Assembly (NCBI GenBank): GCA_049515555.1
Contig: JBEKTY010000060.1
Span: 1 to 64,000, forward strand
Length of the DNA stretch: 64,000 nt
Reading direction: 5' to 3'
Source: JBEKTY01 sp049515555
GTDB lineage: Bacteria > Planctomycetota > Planctomycetia > Pirellulales > Thermoguttaceae
The position numbers and the translations under genes are program-made. Every line of letters starts with the position of its first letter. Position 1 is the first letter of the stretch. Positions 25,956 through 35,068 of this stretch are shown in pieces. The notes beneath the pieces are model-generated. The model was not told where the DNA came from. It saw only the letters and a list, made by a program, of their open reading frames with translations, and did no database searches.

Positions 25956-27929
25956 ATGATCCACAGTACTCTCTTAGTGTTTACAGCCGCCCTGGCGGCA
26001 TGGGGTACCGGCGCAGAGCCCGCCGCCGAGGACATCACGGCGGCGGCCTTCGGCGACATCCACGACACGAGCGACGGCGGCCGGCCCATGGGCAAGGGCG
26101 GCGGGTTCGGCGCGCCGCCCTCCGGCGACACATGGTATAGCACCTGGGCCGGCGACGACACCCTGTACGTCAATGTCGACGACGGGCTGGGCTTCGAGGA
26201 CCCCGGCGGCAGGCACATCATGCTCCGCAATTGCCTGTGCATGCTCAAGGGCAACCCCAACGAGTCGACCGACGGCTTCCGCGGGGTCAACCTCAATCCC
26301 GGCGCGCGGGGCGCGACCATCCCCAACCACAATTTCGAGGGGCTACGGGGCTATACCTCGTCGCTCTACGAGCAGGACGGCGTGATCTATCAGATCCGGC
26401 ACGCCTGGAGCCCGACCCCGGCGCTGTGGCCGCCGCTGGACTCCTCGATCATCAAGTCATCCGACGGCGGGCGCAACTGGGTGGACCACCTCGGCCGGCG
26501 AAACGCCCCGCTGCCCGGCGGGGCCAAGGTCATGTTCCCGGCCCTGCCCTGGAGCTGGCTGACCTTCGTGCAGTACGGCAAGGGCGGCGCCGCTCCGGCG
26601 GTGGATCGTGCCGGCCAGTACGTATACCTCACGGCCGGCGAGTATCTGGCACGGATGCCGCGGGCGAAGCTCGCCGAGCTGAACAAGGCCGACTTCCAGT
26701 ATTACAAGGGCGCGCCGCTGGACGGCATGCTCGACTCCAGTTGGTCGAGCCAGCCGGCCGATGGCGGCAAGATCGGTTTCGCCGGGGCGAAGGTGGGCTT
26801 CATGAACGTCGTCTACAACTTCGGCCTGAAGCGCTACATCGCTACCGGGGCCCAAATGTACAAGGCGGCCAAGAGCCCGGAGAATAGCGAAAAGGCACGC
26901 TTCGAGATCTACAGCGCCGCACACCCCTGGGGGCCCTGGAAGCAGGCCATGAGTTACGGCCTGTGGGGCCGCGCGGGCTGGAACATGCTGATGGCCAACA
27001 AGTTCACCTCCGGCGACGGCCGGAAGATGTGGTACAACTTCAGCGGCGAGTACAAGGGCGACCTGTGGTACTATGGCTTCCTGTACATGCCGCTGTACCT
27101 GTCCAGCGGCGCGGTCGACGTCTACGAGGCCGAGGCCGCCGGACTGACCGGCCCGCGGAGCGCCTCGGGCTATCCGGGCTGCTCGGGGACCGGTTACATC
27201 GAGAACTTCGCAAAGCCCGGCGACCGGGCGGTCTTCGCTCTCGACAACGTCCACGGCGCCGGCTGGCACATCGTGCGCATCAGATACACGTCGCCCAAGG
27301 TCAACGGCAACGTGATGAGCATCTACGTCAACGGCCGGAAGGCGCGGCGCGTGAAGTTCTCGGAGAACGGCAGCGACTGCTCGCCGGGGCTCAACTGGAC
27401 GGACCGCAGCGACATCTACTTCTTGAACAGTGGCTCCAATACCTTCGAGATCCGCCAAGACCAGGGCGACTGCGGCGCCGGACTGATGATCGACTACCTG
27501 GCCGTCTCGCGCGAGCCGACCTGCGACGAGGGCCTCAACATTGCCCCTGAGGCGACCGCCACTGCCTCGTCGGGCCAGCCCGCCGGGGCCACGAGCGGCT
27601 GCGCGCTGGACGAGGCCAGACAGTGGTCGGCGACGGGCGCTAAGGACGAGTGGATCAGGCTCGACTGGACGGCGCCGAAGACCATCGGCCAAGTCCGGCT
27701 TTACGACAAGCTCAACCTGCGGGACCAGGTGCTCTGGGCCACGCTTCGTTTTAGCGACGGCAGCACCCTGCCCGTGGGCCGGCTGCAGAACGACGGCCAG
27801 GCCGGGACGGTGATCGCCTTCCCGCCCAAAATGGTGACTTGGATGAAGCTGACTATCGACAAGGTCAGCCCTGGAACCGTCAGTGCCGGGCTCGGCCAGT
27901 TCGAGGTCTACGCGGCGCGCGGGCGGTGA
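25956..27929 (+). CDS. Secreted propeller-like protein with CBM6 and discoidin-like domains
   Basis: A 657-residue secreted protein. A short signal peptide (LLVFTAALAAWGTGA) is followed by a domain at about 20-380 with repeated aromatic/Gly strands (WYSTWAGDDTLYVN, KSSDGGRNW) that looks like a five-bladed propeller or sialidase-type fold. Residues about 388-512 match a CBM6 carbohydrate-binding module (YEAEAAGL, then WHIVRIRYTSP), and about 527-657 an F5/8 type C discoidin-like module (NIAPEATATASSG). ATG 25956 has GGAG 6 bases upstream. It is divergent from the isomerase. The gene at 59353-61407 has a related N-terminal layout. No hydrolase residues can be assigned, so it may only bind glycans. 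Confidence 0.7.
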   Translation: MIHSTLLVFTAALAAWGTGAEPAAEDITAAAFGDIHDTSDGGRPMGKGGGFGAPPSGDTWYSTWAGDDTLYVNVDDGLGFEDPGGRHIMLRNCLCMLKGNPNESTDGFRGVNLNPGARGATIPNHNFEGLRGYTSSLYEQDGVIYQIRHAWSPTPALWPPLDSSIIKSSDGGRNWVDHLGRRNAPLPGGAKVMFPALPWSWLTFVQYGKGGAAPAVDRAGQYVYLTAGEYLARMPRAKLAELNKADFQYYKGAPLDGMLDSSWSSQPADGGKIGFAGAKVGFMNVVYNFGLKRYIATGAQMYKAAKSPENSEKARFEIYSAAHPWGPWKQAMSYGLWGRAGWNMLMANKFTSGDGRKMWYNFSGEYKGDLWYYGFLYMPLYLSSGAVDVYEAEAAGLTGPRSASGYPGCSGTGYIENFAKPGDRAVFALDNVHGAGWHIVRIRYTSPKVNGNVMSIYVNGRKARRVKFSENGSDCSPGLNWTDRSDIYFLNSGSNTFEIRQDQGDCGAGLMIDYLAVSREPTCDEGLNIAPEATATASSGQPAGATSGCALDEARQWSATGAKDEWIRLDWTAPKTIGQVRLYDKLNLRDQVLWATLRFSDGSTLPVGRLQNDGQAGTVIAFPPKMVTWMKLTIDKVSPGTVSAGLGQFEVYAARGR

Positions 27930-27972
27930 GGGGCGAAGGGCTGCGTGGGCTGTAACCGTTGAGGCATGGAAG

Positions 27973-28048
27973 GTAGCAGGCACACTCCGTGTGCCGTCCG
28001 TCATGCTTTGTCCGCCTCAACGGACGGCACACGGAGTGTGCCTGCTAC
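27973..28048. repeat. Palindromic element family A, copy 1
   Basis: GTAGCAGGCACACTCCGTGT... at 27973-28000 pairs with its complement at 28021-28048 (28-base arms, 20-base loop). The family recurs at 29728, 30902, 32700, 49693 and 59243, always between genes and often flanked by CCGTTCA / CGTGAACGG. Confidence 0.95.
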
Positions 28049-28167
28049 TTTGGGGCGGCCCGTGAACGGTTGCCTTCTCAAAGGCGTTGTCCGCCTCAGC
28101 GGACGGCACACGGAGTGTGCCTGCTACTTTGGGGCGGCCCGTGAACGGTTGCCTTCTCAAAGGCGTT
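28008..28167. repeat. 79-bp tandem duplication of half of palindrome A
   Basis: The right arm of the palindrome plus 50 bases of its flank (GGGGCGGCCCGTGAACGGTT and following) occurs twice with a 79-base period and a single mismatch (28020 versus 28099). The second copy runs right up to the stop codon of the FGGY kinase gene. Confidence 0.9.
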
Positions 28168-29714
28168 CACGGTGTGGCCCCTTTCGGATCGGGGCAGATT
28201 CCCCCGCGAGCAAAGGTCTTAAGCGCGGGATAGAGCGACTCGTACTGCGAATACAGTTCACGATAGCGGGCCTGCGCCTGCGCATCGGGAACGTAAGTCG
28301 TACCCGTCCGGTAGACCCGGCGAAAGGCGTCCTGCTCATCGCGAAATACGCCGGTGCCAATTCCGGCGAGAAGGGCTGCGCCCAAGGGAACCGCCTCCTC
28401 CACGTCGGGGATCTCCACCACGATGCCGGTCACGTCGGCCTTGCCCTGCATCCAAAGCCGGTTCTTGGTCGGCCCGCCGATGGCCGCGATCCGGTCACTG
28501 TTTGCGCCCAGTCCGCGCTCGAAGGCCCGGATGATTTCCAGGAACTGATAGTTCAGGCCCTCGATGACCGCCCGGAACAGGTCGCCTCGCCCCGCGATGT
28601 TGCGCAGCCCGACAAACGCGCCGCACGAGGCCGGATCCAACACCGGGCAGAAACTGCCCGACATGTGCGGCAGGAAGAAGACGCCGTTGCTTCCAATCGG
28701 CGATTGCGCGGCGAGAGCCACCAGGCGGGCCCACTCCGAGTCGCCCTCCGCGCCGCCCGCGGCCGGAGGGCCGATCTCCCGCTTGAACCACTCCAGCATG
28801 TCCGCGGCCACCGTGGCGCCCATCGCGGTGTAGCGATCCCGCGCCACGTGCGAGTCTACCAGTACGCCCATTTGCTGCACCTCGGGCGTCAGCACCGGCT
28901 GGCGCAGCGCGGAGACCACCATCTCCCACGTCCCGAGCACGTCCAGCAGCACGCCCGGCTCGAAGGCCCCCGTCGGCAGGCAGCCGCAGCAGTAGTCGTG
29001 CCCGCCCAAGACAACGGGCGTCCCCTTCTTGAGCCCCGTGGCCTCGGCCGCCGCCGCATGCACCCGGCCGAGCAGCGTGCCGGCCGGCAGCGGATCGCAG
29101 AGCAAGGCGCGGTCGATTCCGGCCCGCTGCAGGAAGTCGTCGTTCCAGGAGCGCGTCCGCTGGTCGAACAGCAGCGTGGTCGAGGCCATGCTGTAATCCG
29201 TGGCCGTTTCGCCGCACAGCATGAAGTTGACGAAGTCTTCGATCAGCAGCCACTTGCGGGTCTTGTCGAGGATGGCCGGCTCGTGCTCCCGCATCCACAG
29301 CAGCCGCAGCGCCGTATTGAAGGTCCAGATCTGGTTGCCGCCCCGCGCGAACTGTTCGTCGGCACCGACGTGCTCGAGCCACCAGGCCTGCTGCGGCGCC
29401 GTCCGCGGGCAGTGCCAACTGATGAAGGGGTAGAGCCAGTTGCCGGCCTTGTCGATCGGCAGGCCGTCCATGCCCATGCCGGTCACGGCCACACCCAGAA
29501 TCTCGCCGGCGACGGCGGCCGCCACGGCGCGAACCGACCGGGCGATGCCCGACCAGATCTGCTCGGGCTGCCACACGGCCCACTCCGCGTGCGCCGGATC
29601 GGGATGGCAGCACTCGGTCGGCGTCTCCGACTTCGCGGCCAGTCGGCCGTCGGTATCGAACAGCACCGCCTTCAGATTGGTCGAACCGACGTCGATGCCC
29701 AGTAGATAACCCAT
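28167..29714 (-). CDS. FGGY-family carbohydrate kinase
   Basis: A 515-residue ATP-dependent sugar or polyol kinase. The ATP-binding phosphate loop is GIDVGSTNLKAVLFD near the N-terminus, the catalytic aspartate is in VVLGGHDYCCG, and the adenosine motif is IAAIGGPTKNRLW. The fold and length are those of xylulokinase, glycerol kinase and erythritol kinase; specificity cannot be read. ATG 29714 follows GGAGG by 4 bases and lies only 13 bases after a palindrome. It is the last gene of a minus-strand run with a GlpD-like dehydrogenase and a UroD-fold protein, which suggests phosphorylation of a polyol before oxidation. Confidence 0.85.
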   Translation of the reverse strand: MGYLLGIDVGSTNLKAVLFDTDGRLAAKSETPTECCHPDPAHAEWAVWQPEQIWSGIARSVRAVAAAVAGEILGVAVTGMGMDGLPIDKAGNWLYPFISWHCPRTAPQQAWWLEHVGADEQFARGGNQIWTFNTALRLLWMREHEPAILDKTRKWLLIEDFVNFMLCGETATDYSMASTTLLFDQRTRSWNDDFLQRAGIDRALLCDPLPAGTLLGRVHAAAAEATGLKKGTPVVLGGHDYCCGCLPTGAFEPGVLLDVLGTWEMVVSALRQPVLTPEVQQMGVLVDSHVARDRYTAMGATVAADMLEWFKREIGPPAAGGAEGDSEWARLVALAAQSPIGSNGVFFLPHMSGSFCPVLDPASCGAFVGLRNIAGRGDLFRAVIEGLNYQFLEIIRAFERGLGANSDRIAAIGGPTKNRLWMQGKADVTGIVVEIPDVEEAVPLGAALLAGIGTGVFRDEQDAFRRVYRTGTTYVPDAQAQARYRELYSQYESLYPALKTFARGGICPDPKGATP

Positions 29715-29727
29715 ACGACCTCCGAAT

Positions 29728-29786
29728 GTATCCGGCACACTCCGTGTGCCGCATTTTACCAACGGCACACGGAGTGTGCCGGATAC
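29728..29786. repeat. Palindromic element family A, variant copy
   Basis: GTATCCGGCACACTCCGTGT... pairs with its complement ending GGATAC at 29786. The core is shared with the other family A copies but the tips differ (GTATCC for GTAGCA) and the loop is shorter. It lies between the UroD-like gene and the kinase gene. Confidence 0.9.
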
Positions 29787-29793
29787 AAGTGGC

Positions 29794-30864
29794 TCAGGAA
29801 AACGCCTCCCCCGCGCCCAAAGCGTCGAAATCGAGCTTGATGGGATAGCGGCCGTAGGCCCTGATGGTGCTGAGCATGGCCAGATAGTTCAGCGGCGCAA
29901 CGGAGGCGTGAATGCTGTTGCTGGAGGAGACGATCAGTCCGCCGCCTTCGGCCGCCGCCCGGATCACGCCCAGCGTCTCCCGCACCACCTCGCCGGCCGA
30001 TCCGCCGACAAGCGTCGTGGCGCAGTTCACGTTGCCCTTCAGCGCGACCAGGTGGCCGTAGCTCCGCTTCATCAGTGCCATGTCCATGCGGCCCAGCGGA
30101 TCGATGGGGTCCAGACATTCGAATCCCGCATCGACGATCATGTCCACCAGCGGCATGATGTTGCCGTCGGTGTGTTTGATCGCGGGCAGTCCGTGGTCGT
30201 GGAAGCCTTTGACCACGCGTTTCAGCCCCGGATACAGCAGCTCGCGGAAGGTGTCGGGCGCTATGAAGGGCGCCTGTCCGGAGGAATAATCGTCGCCGGT
30301 GAAGACGAAATCCGCACCGTACCGCGCGGCCTCGCCGGCCAATTGGACGTTCAGATCCACCGACATCTCCACCAGTTTCGCCACCAGCCCCGGCTGTAGG
30401 CAGAAGGCCATCATCAACTCTTGGAACCCCATCAGGTTGCGGGGGATCGACAACACGTCGTTCAGGTGCACGCCGATGGCGTACTGGCCTTTGTAGCGCG
30501 CGACCAGTTTCTTCAGGCTATCGAAGCGATAAGGCGCAAAGGCGTCCGGCGGCTGGTACTTTTCAAAATCGGCCATTGACCGGATCGCGGCCTGCACCAC
30601 CGTCGAGTGCTGTTCCTCGCCCTTCTCGACCACGATCCCCCATTCGTTCTTAAAGCGGTTGGGCGCGATCTGCTCGGCCTTGAAATCCGGGGCGGTCAGC
30701 ATGGCGTCCAGCCCCATCCGGACCGTGAACTCCTCCGTCGACGCGCCGGGGCACAGCGCGTGCCTGACTTTCTTGTCGATGATCCACTCGAAATGCGGGA
30801 TGCGGTCCGGCTCGCCGCGGCGCAGCACCGTCATCACCCGCTCTGCCGAGGTCATTTCAGCCAT
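29794..30864 (-). CDS. Uroporphyrinogen-decarboxylase-fold protein (MtaA/UroD superfamily)
   Basis: A 356-residue UroD-superfamily protein. MTSAERVMTVLRRGEPDRIP is the usual superfamily opening. Corrinoid methyltransferases of this fold (MtaA, MtbA, CmuA) bind zinc by H-x-C...C; here the corresponding segment is AIKHTDGNIMPLV with Asp in the first Cys place, and a later Cys in GNVNC. It is therefore neither a clear heme enzyme nor a canonical MtaA. Neighbours are an FGGY kinase and a GlpD-like dehydrogenase, so a role in carbohydrate or C1 metabolism is more likely than heme synthesis. ATG 30864 has AAGGAA about 8 bases upstream. The actual reaction is unknown. Confidence 0.75.
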   Translation of the reverse strand: MAEMTSAERVMTVLRRGEPDRIPHFEWIIDKKVRHALCPGASTEEFTVRMGLDAMLTAPDFKAEQIAPNRFKNEWGIVVEKGEEQHSTVVQAAIRSMADFEKYQPPDAFAPYRFDSLKKLVARYKGQYAIGVHLNDVLSIPRNLMGFQELMMAFCLQPGLVAKLVEMSVDLNVQLAGEAARYGADFVFTGDDYSSGQAPFIAPDTFRELLYPGLKRVVKGFHDHGLPAIKHTDGNIMPLVDMIVDAGFECLDPIDPLGRMDMALMKRSYGHLVALKGNVNCATTLVGGSAGEVVRETLGVIRAAAEGGGLIVSSSNSIHASVAPLNYLAMLSTIRAYGRYPIKLDFDALGAGEAFS

Positions 30865-30901
30865 GTTCGCCGTTCCTTAACCGTTCACGGGCCGCTCCAA
30901 A

Positions 30902-30978
30902 GTAGCAGGCACACTCCGTGTGCCGTCCGCCAGACCTTATTCCGCTTCAGCGGACGGCACACGGAGTGTGCCTGCTAC
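30902..30978. repeat. Palindromic element family A, copy between GlpD-like and UroD-like genes
   Basis: 28-base arms at 30902-30929 and 30951-30978 are perfect complements. Outer sequence CCGTTCACGGGCC at about 30888 matches the flank of the 28 kb copies. It lies 37 bases upstream of the UroD-like start and 32 bases beyond the GlpD-like stop. Confidence 0.95.
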
Positions 30979-31010
30979 CTTTTATGCCGCGAACGATTAC
31001 GTTGTTGCTT

Positions 31011-32690
31011 TTACTTCCTTCCCTGGGCCTCGCGAAGCGCCGAGGCGACTTCCTGTTTACGGCGCTCCGCATCCCATCCCAGCACGTCACCGACGATCGG
31101 GGCCAACTCGGCCAGGGCGGGCGGGCTGGCCCGGCCCAAGAGGGTAATCACGCTGCGGCGCCGCACCAGGTCCGACAGGTGCAGCACCTGCTCGCACTCG
31201 ACGATCATGCGGATTTCGCCCACGGTGTAATCGGGCAGCGCCGCAAGGGGCGTGCGCCATGGGGGTTCCCGCCGCTGGGCCAAACGTTCGGCCTCCGTCC
31301 CGTAGCGCTCTAGAAGCGCGGCGACACGCTCCGCCGTAAGCCCGCTAGAGGCAGCCACGCGCGCGATCCACTGCCGCTTCTCCGCCTCGCCCGCGGGATA
31401 GCCTTCCGCCCCGGGATAGAGCCTTTCGCGCGTGGACAGCACGCGGCACTTGCCGAGCCGGGCCAACAGCGTGTCGGCCACCTGCTGGGCAAACGCCCGG
31501 AAGGTCGTCAGCTTGCCGCCGATCATGCTGTAGATCGGGAAGCCGCGCGCGGCGTCCGATTCCGAAAGCGCCACCTGGTGGGCGCGCGGCACGCGGCTGG
31601 TGTAGTCCAAGCCGGAGGCCGGCAGCGGGCGCACCCCGCAGAACACGTGCACCACGTCGGCGGGCGACAACTTCAAGTCGGGGAAGACGCCTTTGAGGGT
31701 CGTCATCATGTAGTCGCGCTCCGCGTCGTCGCACACGGCGTCGTCGGGGTTCGCAACCCGGATATCGGTCGAGCCCATGATCACCTTGTCCATGAAGCGA
31801 AAGGTGATGCAGATGCGGCCGTCGGCGTGCTCGTAGTAGACCATGCGGTCTCCCAGCGCGTCGTACAGCGCCTGATTGTCGATCACCAGGTGCGAGCCTT
31901 TAGTGCCGCCCATGAAATGCGTCTCGACACCCAAAGTCGCGTTGGCGAAATCGACCCAGGCCCCCGTAGCATTCACGACCACCGTGGGACGGACGGTCAG
32001 CGTCTGGCCGCTGGCCGCGTCGCGCAGCAGAACGTGGTCGCGATCCGCCTTTTCCGCCGTCACGTAGTTCAGCGCGGCACAGGCCGGCATCACGCGGCAG
32101 GCCTCGCGGGCCATGTCGACGCACAACCGCTCGGGCTGGCTGATCCAGGCGTCCCAGTACGTGGCCGTGCAAACGATCCCGCTCTTGAGGCCCGGAATCT
32201 CCGCCAAGGACCGGGCCTTGGAGAGAAAGAAGTGCCGCGGCGTCTGGCGGTTCTTGCCCGTCAAGAGATCGTAGAAACACAGACCGAGTTTGACGACGAT
32301 GGCGCCCCGTCCGCCGGGCGTTACCGGCAACCCGAAAAAGACCAACGGCGATTTCACCAGGCCGGCGAACCAGGAGGTGATAGGAATGGTGGTCCGCAAC
32401 GGGGCCACGTAGTGCGGCGCATACATGAGCAGCCGATTGCGTTCATGCACCGCCTCGCTTACCAGTTTGAACTCTGCGTTCTCCAGATAGCGCAGGCCGC
32501 CGTGGATCATGCGCGAGGATTTCGAGCTGGCGCCCGCCGCGTAATCGTCCTTGTCCACCAGAATGCAGCGCACGCCCTGCAGGGCCAGCTCGCGCAAGAG
32601 ACCGGCCCCGTTGACACCACCGCCCAGAATCAGTACATCGCAGACCGGGTCTGCCTTGACCCCGCTCCAAATCGCTTCTCTGGTTTTCAT
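31011..32690 (-). CDS. GlpD-like FAD-dependent polyol-phosphate dehydrogenase
   Basis: A 559-residue FAD flavoprotein of the glycerol-3-phosphate dehydrogenase family, which also contains erythritol-phosphate dehydrogenase (EryB). DVLILGGGVNGAGLLREL binds FAD; KSSRMIHGGLRYL is the family signature; GSTDIRV and MIGGKLTTFR come later, and the C-terminal all-helical DAO_C domain is present. It would pass electrons from an sn-polyol phosphate to quinone. With the FGGY kinase two genes on, this gives a kinase-then-dehydrogenase pathway. ATG 32690 is only 9 bases from palindrome 32700-32776 with no clear Shine-Dalgarno between, which is unusual. Confidence 0.85.
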   Translation of the reverse strand: MKTREAIWSGVKADPVCDVLILGGGVNGAGLLRELALQGVRCILVDKDDYAAGASSKSSRMIHGGLRYLENAEFKLVSEAVHERNRLLMYAPHYVAPLRTTIPITSWFAGLVKSPLVFFGLPVTPGGRGAIVVKLGLCFYDLLTGKNRQTPRHFFLSKARSLAEIPGLKSGIVCTATYWDAWISQPERLCVDMAREACRVMPACAALNYVTAEKADRDHVLLRDAASGQTLTVRPTVVVNATGAWVDFANATLGVETHFMGGTKGSHLVIDNQALYDALGDRMVYYEHADGRICITFRFMDKVIMGSTDIRVANPDDAVCDDAERDYMMTTLKGVFPDLKLSPADVVHVFCGVRPLPASGLDYTSRVPRAHQVALSESDAARGFPIYSMIGGKLTTFRAFAQQVADTLLARLGKCRVLSTRERLYPGAEGYPAGEAEKRQWIARVAASSGLTAERVAALLERYGTEAERLAQRREPPWRTPLAALPDYTVGEIRMIVECEQVLHLSDLVRRRSVITLLGRASPPALAELAPIVGDVLGWDAERRKQEVASALREAQGRK

Positions 32691-32699
32691 TTTGATAAT

Positions 32700-32776
32700 G
32701 TAGCAGGCACACTCCGTGTGCCGTCCGCTGAAGCGGAAGGACGTAGGGCGGACGGCACACGGAGTGTGCCTGCTAC
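32700..32776. repeat. Palindromic element family A, copy before the GlpD-like start
   Basis: GTAGCAGGCACACTCCGTGT... at 32700 pairs with its complement ending at 32776. On the minus strand its end lies 9 bases upstream of the GlpD-like ATG and its beginning 16 bases beyond the HEAT-protein stop, so it fills the whole junction. Confidence 0.95.
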
Positions 32777-32792
32777 TTCCCATTTCCCGTTG

Positions 32793-34955
32793 CTACTTGG
32801 GCTTCGCTTCCTTCAGTTTTTGTTCGGCGTGGTCCAGGGCCTCTTTGGCGTCCCGCTTGAGGCCGTCGTTCTTGGAGACCTCGATCACCTTCTGCATGGC
32901 GTCTTTCACGGCCTGGGGATGATTATTCCAGATATCGCGGCCGATGCGGACGGCGGCCATGGCGGCCTCTTCGCGCAGGGCCTTGTCGCCCATGCACGGC
33001 ACCACCGCCTGGAGGGCCAGGATGTCGCGGACTTCGCCCAGCGCACCCAGGGCCTGCCACTTCTCGTCGGGCCGCTGGGCAAGCTGCAAGCCCACGACCA
33101 GCAGCTTGGCCGACTCGGCGTCGGGCCGGGTGCTGCGAATGGCGCACACGCGGATGTAGCCCCGCGTGGCGAGCACCCGCTGGGTCTCGCCGGCGGAGGT
33201 CTTGGCCAGGGCCAGCAGGTCGTCGGCCGCCAGGGCGTCAGGCCACTCGGTCATGGCGCGGAGGGCCGCGTCCTTAACCTTCTCGTCCTGCTCGGCGACG
33301 GCGGCCCGCACGCCCTCCAGTGATTTCTTCCCGCCGATCCGCCCCAGCACGCTGAGGAGCGAGAATTTCGCCCCGCCATGGGCAGAGGCCATCGCCGAGA
33401 GCAGCGGCTCGGAGCGGCCTTCGATGTCCGAATCGCGCGTGGCGATGTTCACCAGCGCGTTGGCCGCTTCGGCGCGGGCTGCGTCGTCGGCGGCCCGCAC
33501 GAGCACCGCGGCCAGCGGGGCCAGGGCATCGCTGGGCGCCACGACGCCCAGGGCCCTGAGGGATTCCTGCCGCACGTTGGCCTCGGAGTCCTCGGCCGCC
33601 TTGAGCAGCGACTGGGTCGCGGCCACGACGTGGCGGGCCGCCAGGGCACGGATCGTCTCGACGCGGATCTTCGCGTCCCGCTCGCCGATCGCGCCCAGGA
33701 TCGCGCTATCGACGTCGGCGCCGGGCAGTGCCTGGAGGCTTTGCCGGGCCGCTTCCTGGGCCTTGCCCGACGTGGCGGCGGCCTTCAACAGCAGCGGGGC
33801 CGCGCCGGCGTTGCCAACCGTGCCCAGCCCGGCAATCGCCGCGACTCGCACCGCCTCGTCGGCGTCCTGCGCGGCGGCCATGAACACGGGCATGGTGCTC
33901 TTCGCGGCGCGGCGGGCGAGGGCCTGCAGCACGGCCAGCTTCGTTTCCGCGCGGGGCGTATCCATCTTGGCAACCAGGGCCGCCGTCGCCTCCTCGCCCT
34001 GGAACAGGCCCAGTGCCTCGACGCACGCGCCGCGGACCCGGATGTCCTGGTCGGCCAGGGCCTCCAACAGCGTGGGCAGGTCGCTCGGGCTTCCGCAGCG
34101 GCCGACGCCGATCAGTGCGGCGCACTTTAGATGGCCTTCGCGGGCGAGCATGGTCTTGTAAAGCTCTAGCGCGGCGGCCTTGTCGCCGGCGGCAGCCAGC
34201 GCGCCGGCCAGACGCAGGTAGCAGTCGGCGGCCAGACGCTTGGCTCGCGGGGAGCCCTTGGCCATGGCCGAGGCGATCGTCGCGGCGGCCGATTTATCGC
34301 CCCCTTTGGCCAGCCCCACCAGGGCGGCCATGCGGACGTTGTCGTCGTCGGCAGCGGCCGCCTGCACTAGGAGGCTCAAGTTCGACGGATCGTGGCGCTG
34401 CCCCAAGGCGTTGAGCAGTGCCACGCGCCACGCGGTGTCGGCCGATCCGAGGGCCTCTTGCAGGGCCGCATTGGCCTGCTGGGCGGGATTCTTTTGCAGG
34501 GCCCGCCGGGCCGATTCACGCACGGTGGCGTCGCCGTCGGCCAGCATGGCGGACAACTTGGGAACCGCCTCGTCACGGCCGATCCGCTCGAGCTGCCTGA
34601 TCAGCCAGGCGCCGGCCAGCGGCCCGACGCGGGGCCCGAGCACCGCGGCAATGGCCTTCGAGCAGGCGGCCCGATTAGCCTCTGCGCCCGGGCGGCCGGC
34701 GTAGAAGGCGATCCGCTCGACGACCGACTGGGCGCCCGCCCGGCGGCCCGCGTCGTCGCTGCCCAGGTCGGCCAGCAGCGGCGTCAGCACCATGGTATAG
34801 GCCGCATCGAGCTGGGCGGTGGTTCGCGGCGTCTGGGGTCGCTCGCCGCTGAGCTCCTGGGTCATCTCGCCGATATTGGGTGTCTCAGCCGCTTTGAGCG
34901 CAGTGCTTGCCAGGAGGATTCCGGCGGCCACGAGCGCGACGTGATAGAGCTTCAT
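32793..34955 (-). CDS. Secreted HEAT-repeat protein
   Basis: A 720-residue protein with a signal peptide (KLYHVALVAAGILLASTALKA) and then about sixteen degenerate HEAT/PBS-lyase type helical repeats, each about 30-40 residues and alanine-rich (for instance VRMAALVGLAKGGDKSAAAT and VRGACVEALGLFQGEEAT). Such solenoids act as protein-binding scaffolds; no catalytic motif is visible. ATG 34955 has AAGGA 7 bases upstream. It opens the minus-strand run that continues with the GlpD-like, UroD-like and kinase genes, although a secreted scaffold has no obvious place in that pathway and may merely be a neighbour. Confidence 0.8.
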   Translation of the reverse strand: MKLYHVALVAAGILLASTALKAAETPNIGEMTQELSGERPQTPRTTAQLDAAYTMVLTPLLADLGSDDAGRRAGAQSVVERIAFYAGRPGAEANRAACSKAIAAVLGPRVGPLAGAWLIRQLERIGRDEAVPKLSAMLADGDATVRESARRALQKNPAQQANAALQEALGSADTAWRVALLNALGQRHDPSNLSLLVQAAAADDDNVRMAALVGLAKGGDKSAAATIASAMAKGSPRAKRLAADCYLRLAGALAAAGDKAAALELYKTMLAREGHLKCAALIGVGRCGSPSDLPTLLEALADQDIRVRGACVEALGLFQGEEATAALVAKMDTPRAETKLAVLQALARRAAKSTMPVFMAAAQDADEAVRVAAIAGLGTVGNAGAAPLLLKAAATSGKAQEAARQSLQALPGADVDSAILGAIGERDAKIRVETIRALAARHVVAATQSLLKAAEDSEANVRQESLRALGVVAPSDALAPLAAVLVRAADDAARAEAANALVNIATRDSDIEGRSEPLLSAMASAHGGAKFSLLSVLGRIGGKKSLEGVRAAVAEQDEKVKDAALRAMTEWPDALAADDLLALAKTSAGETQRVLATRGYIRVCAIRSTRPDAESAKLLVVGLQLAQRPDEKWQALGALGEVRDILALQAVVPCMGDKALREEAAMAAVRIGRDIWNNHPQAVKDAMQKVIEVSKNDGLKRDAKEALDHAEQKLKEAKPK

Positions 34956-35068
34956 ACGAATATCCTTTCACAATGAGAGTCTCGAATGACGTTATTCTTC
35001 GCACGGTTTGAAATACTACGGACCGTAATATTGTGGAAAGGCCGGGCTCACTGCCGACCGCCGGCAGT

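Noticed and set aside
26457..28004. Open frame of 515 residues opposite the CBM6 protein gene
   Set aside because: Low-complexity Arg/Ala/Val composition typical of a complement-frame shadow; the plus strand has clear CBM6 and discoidin modules.
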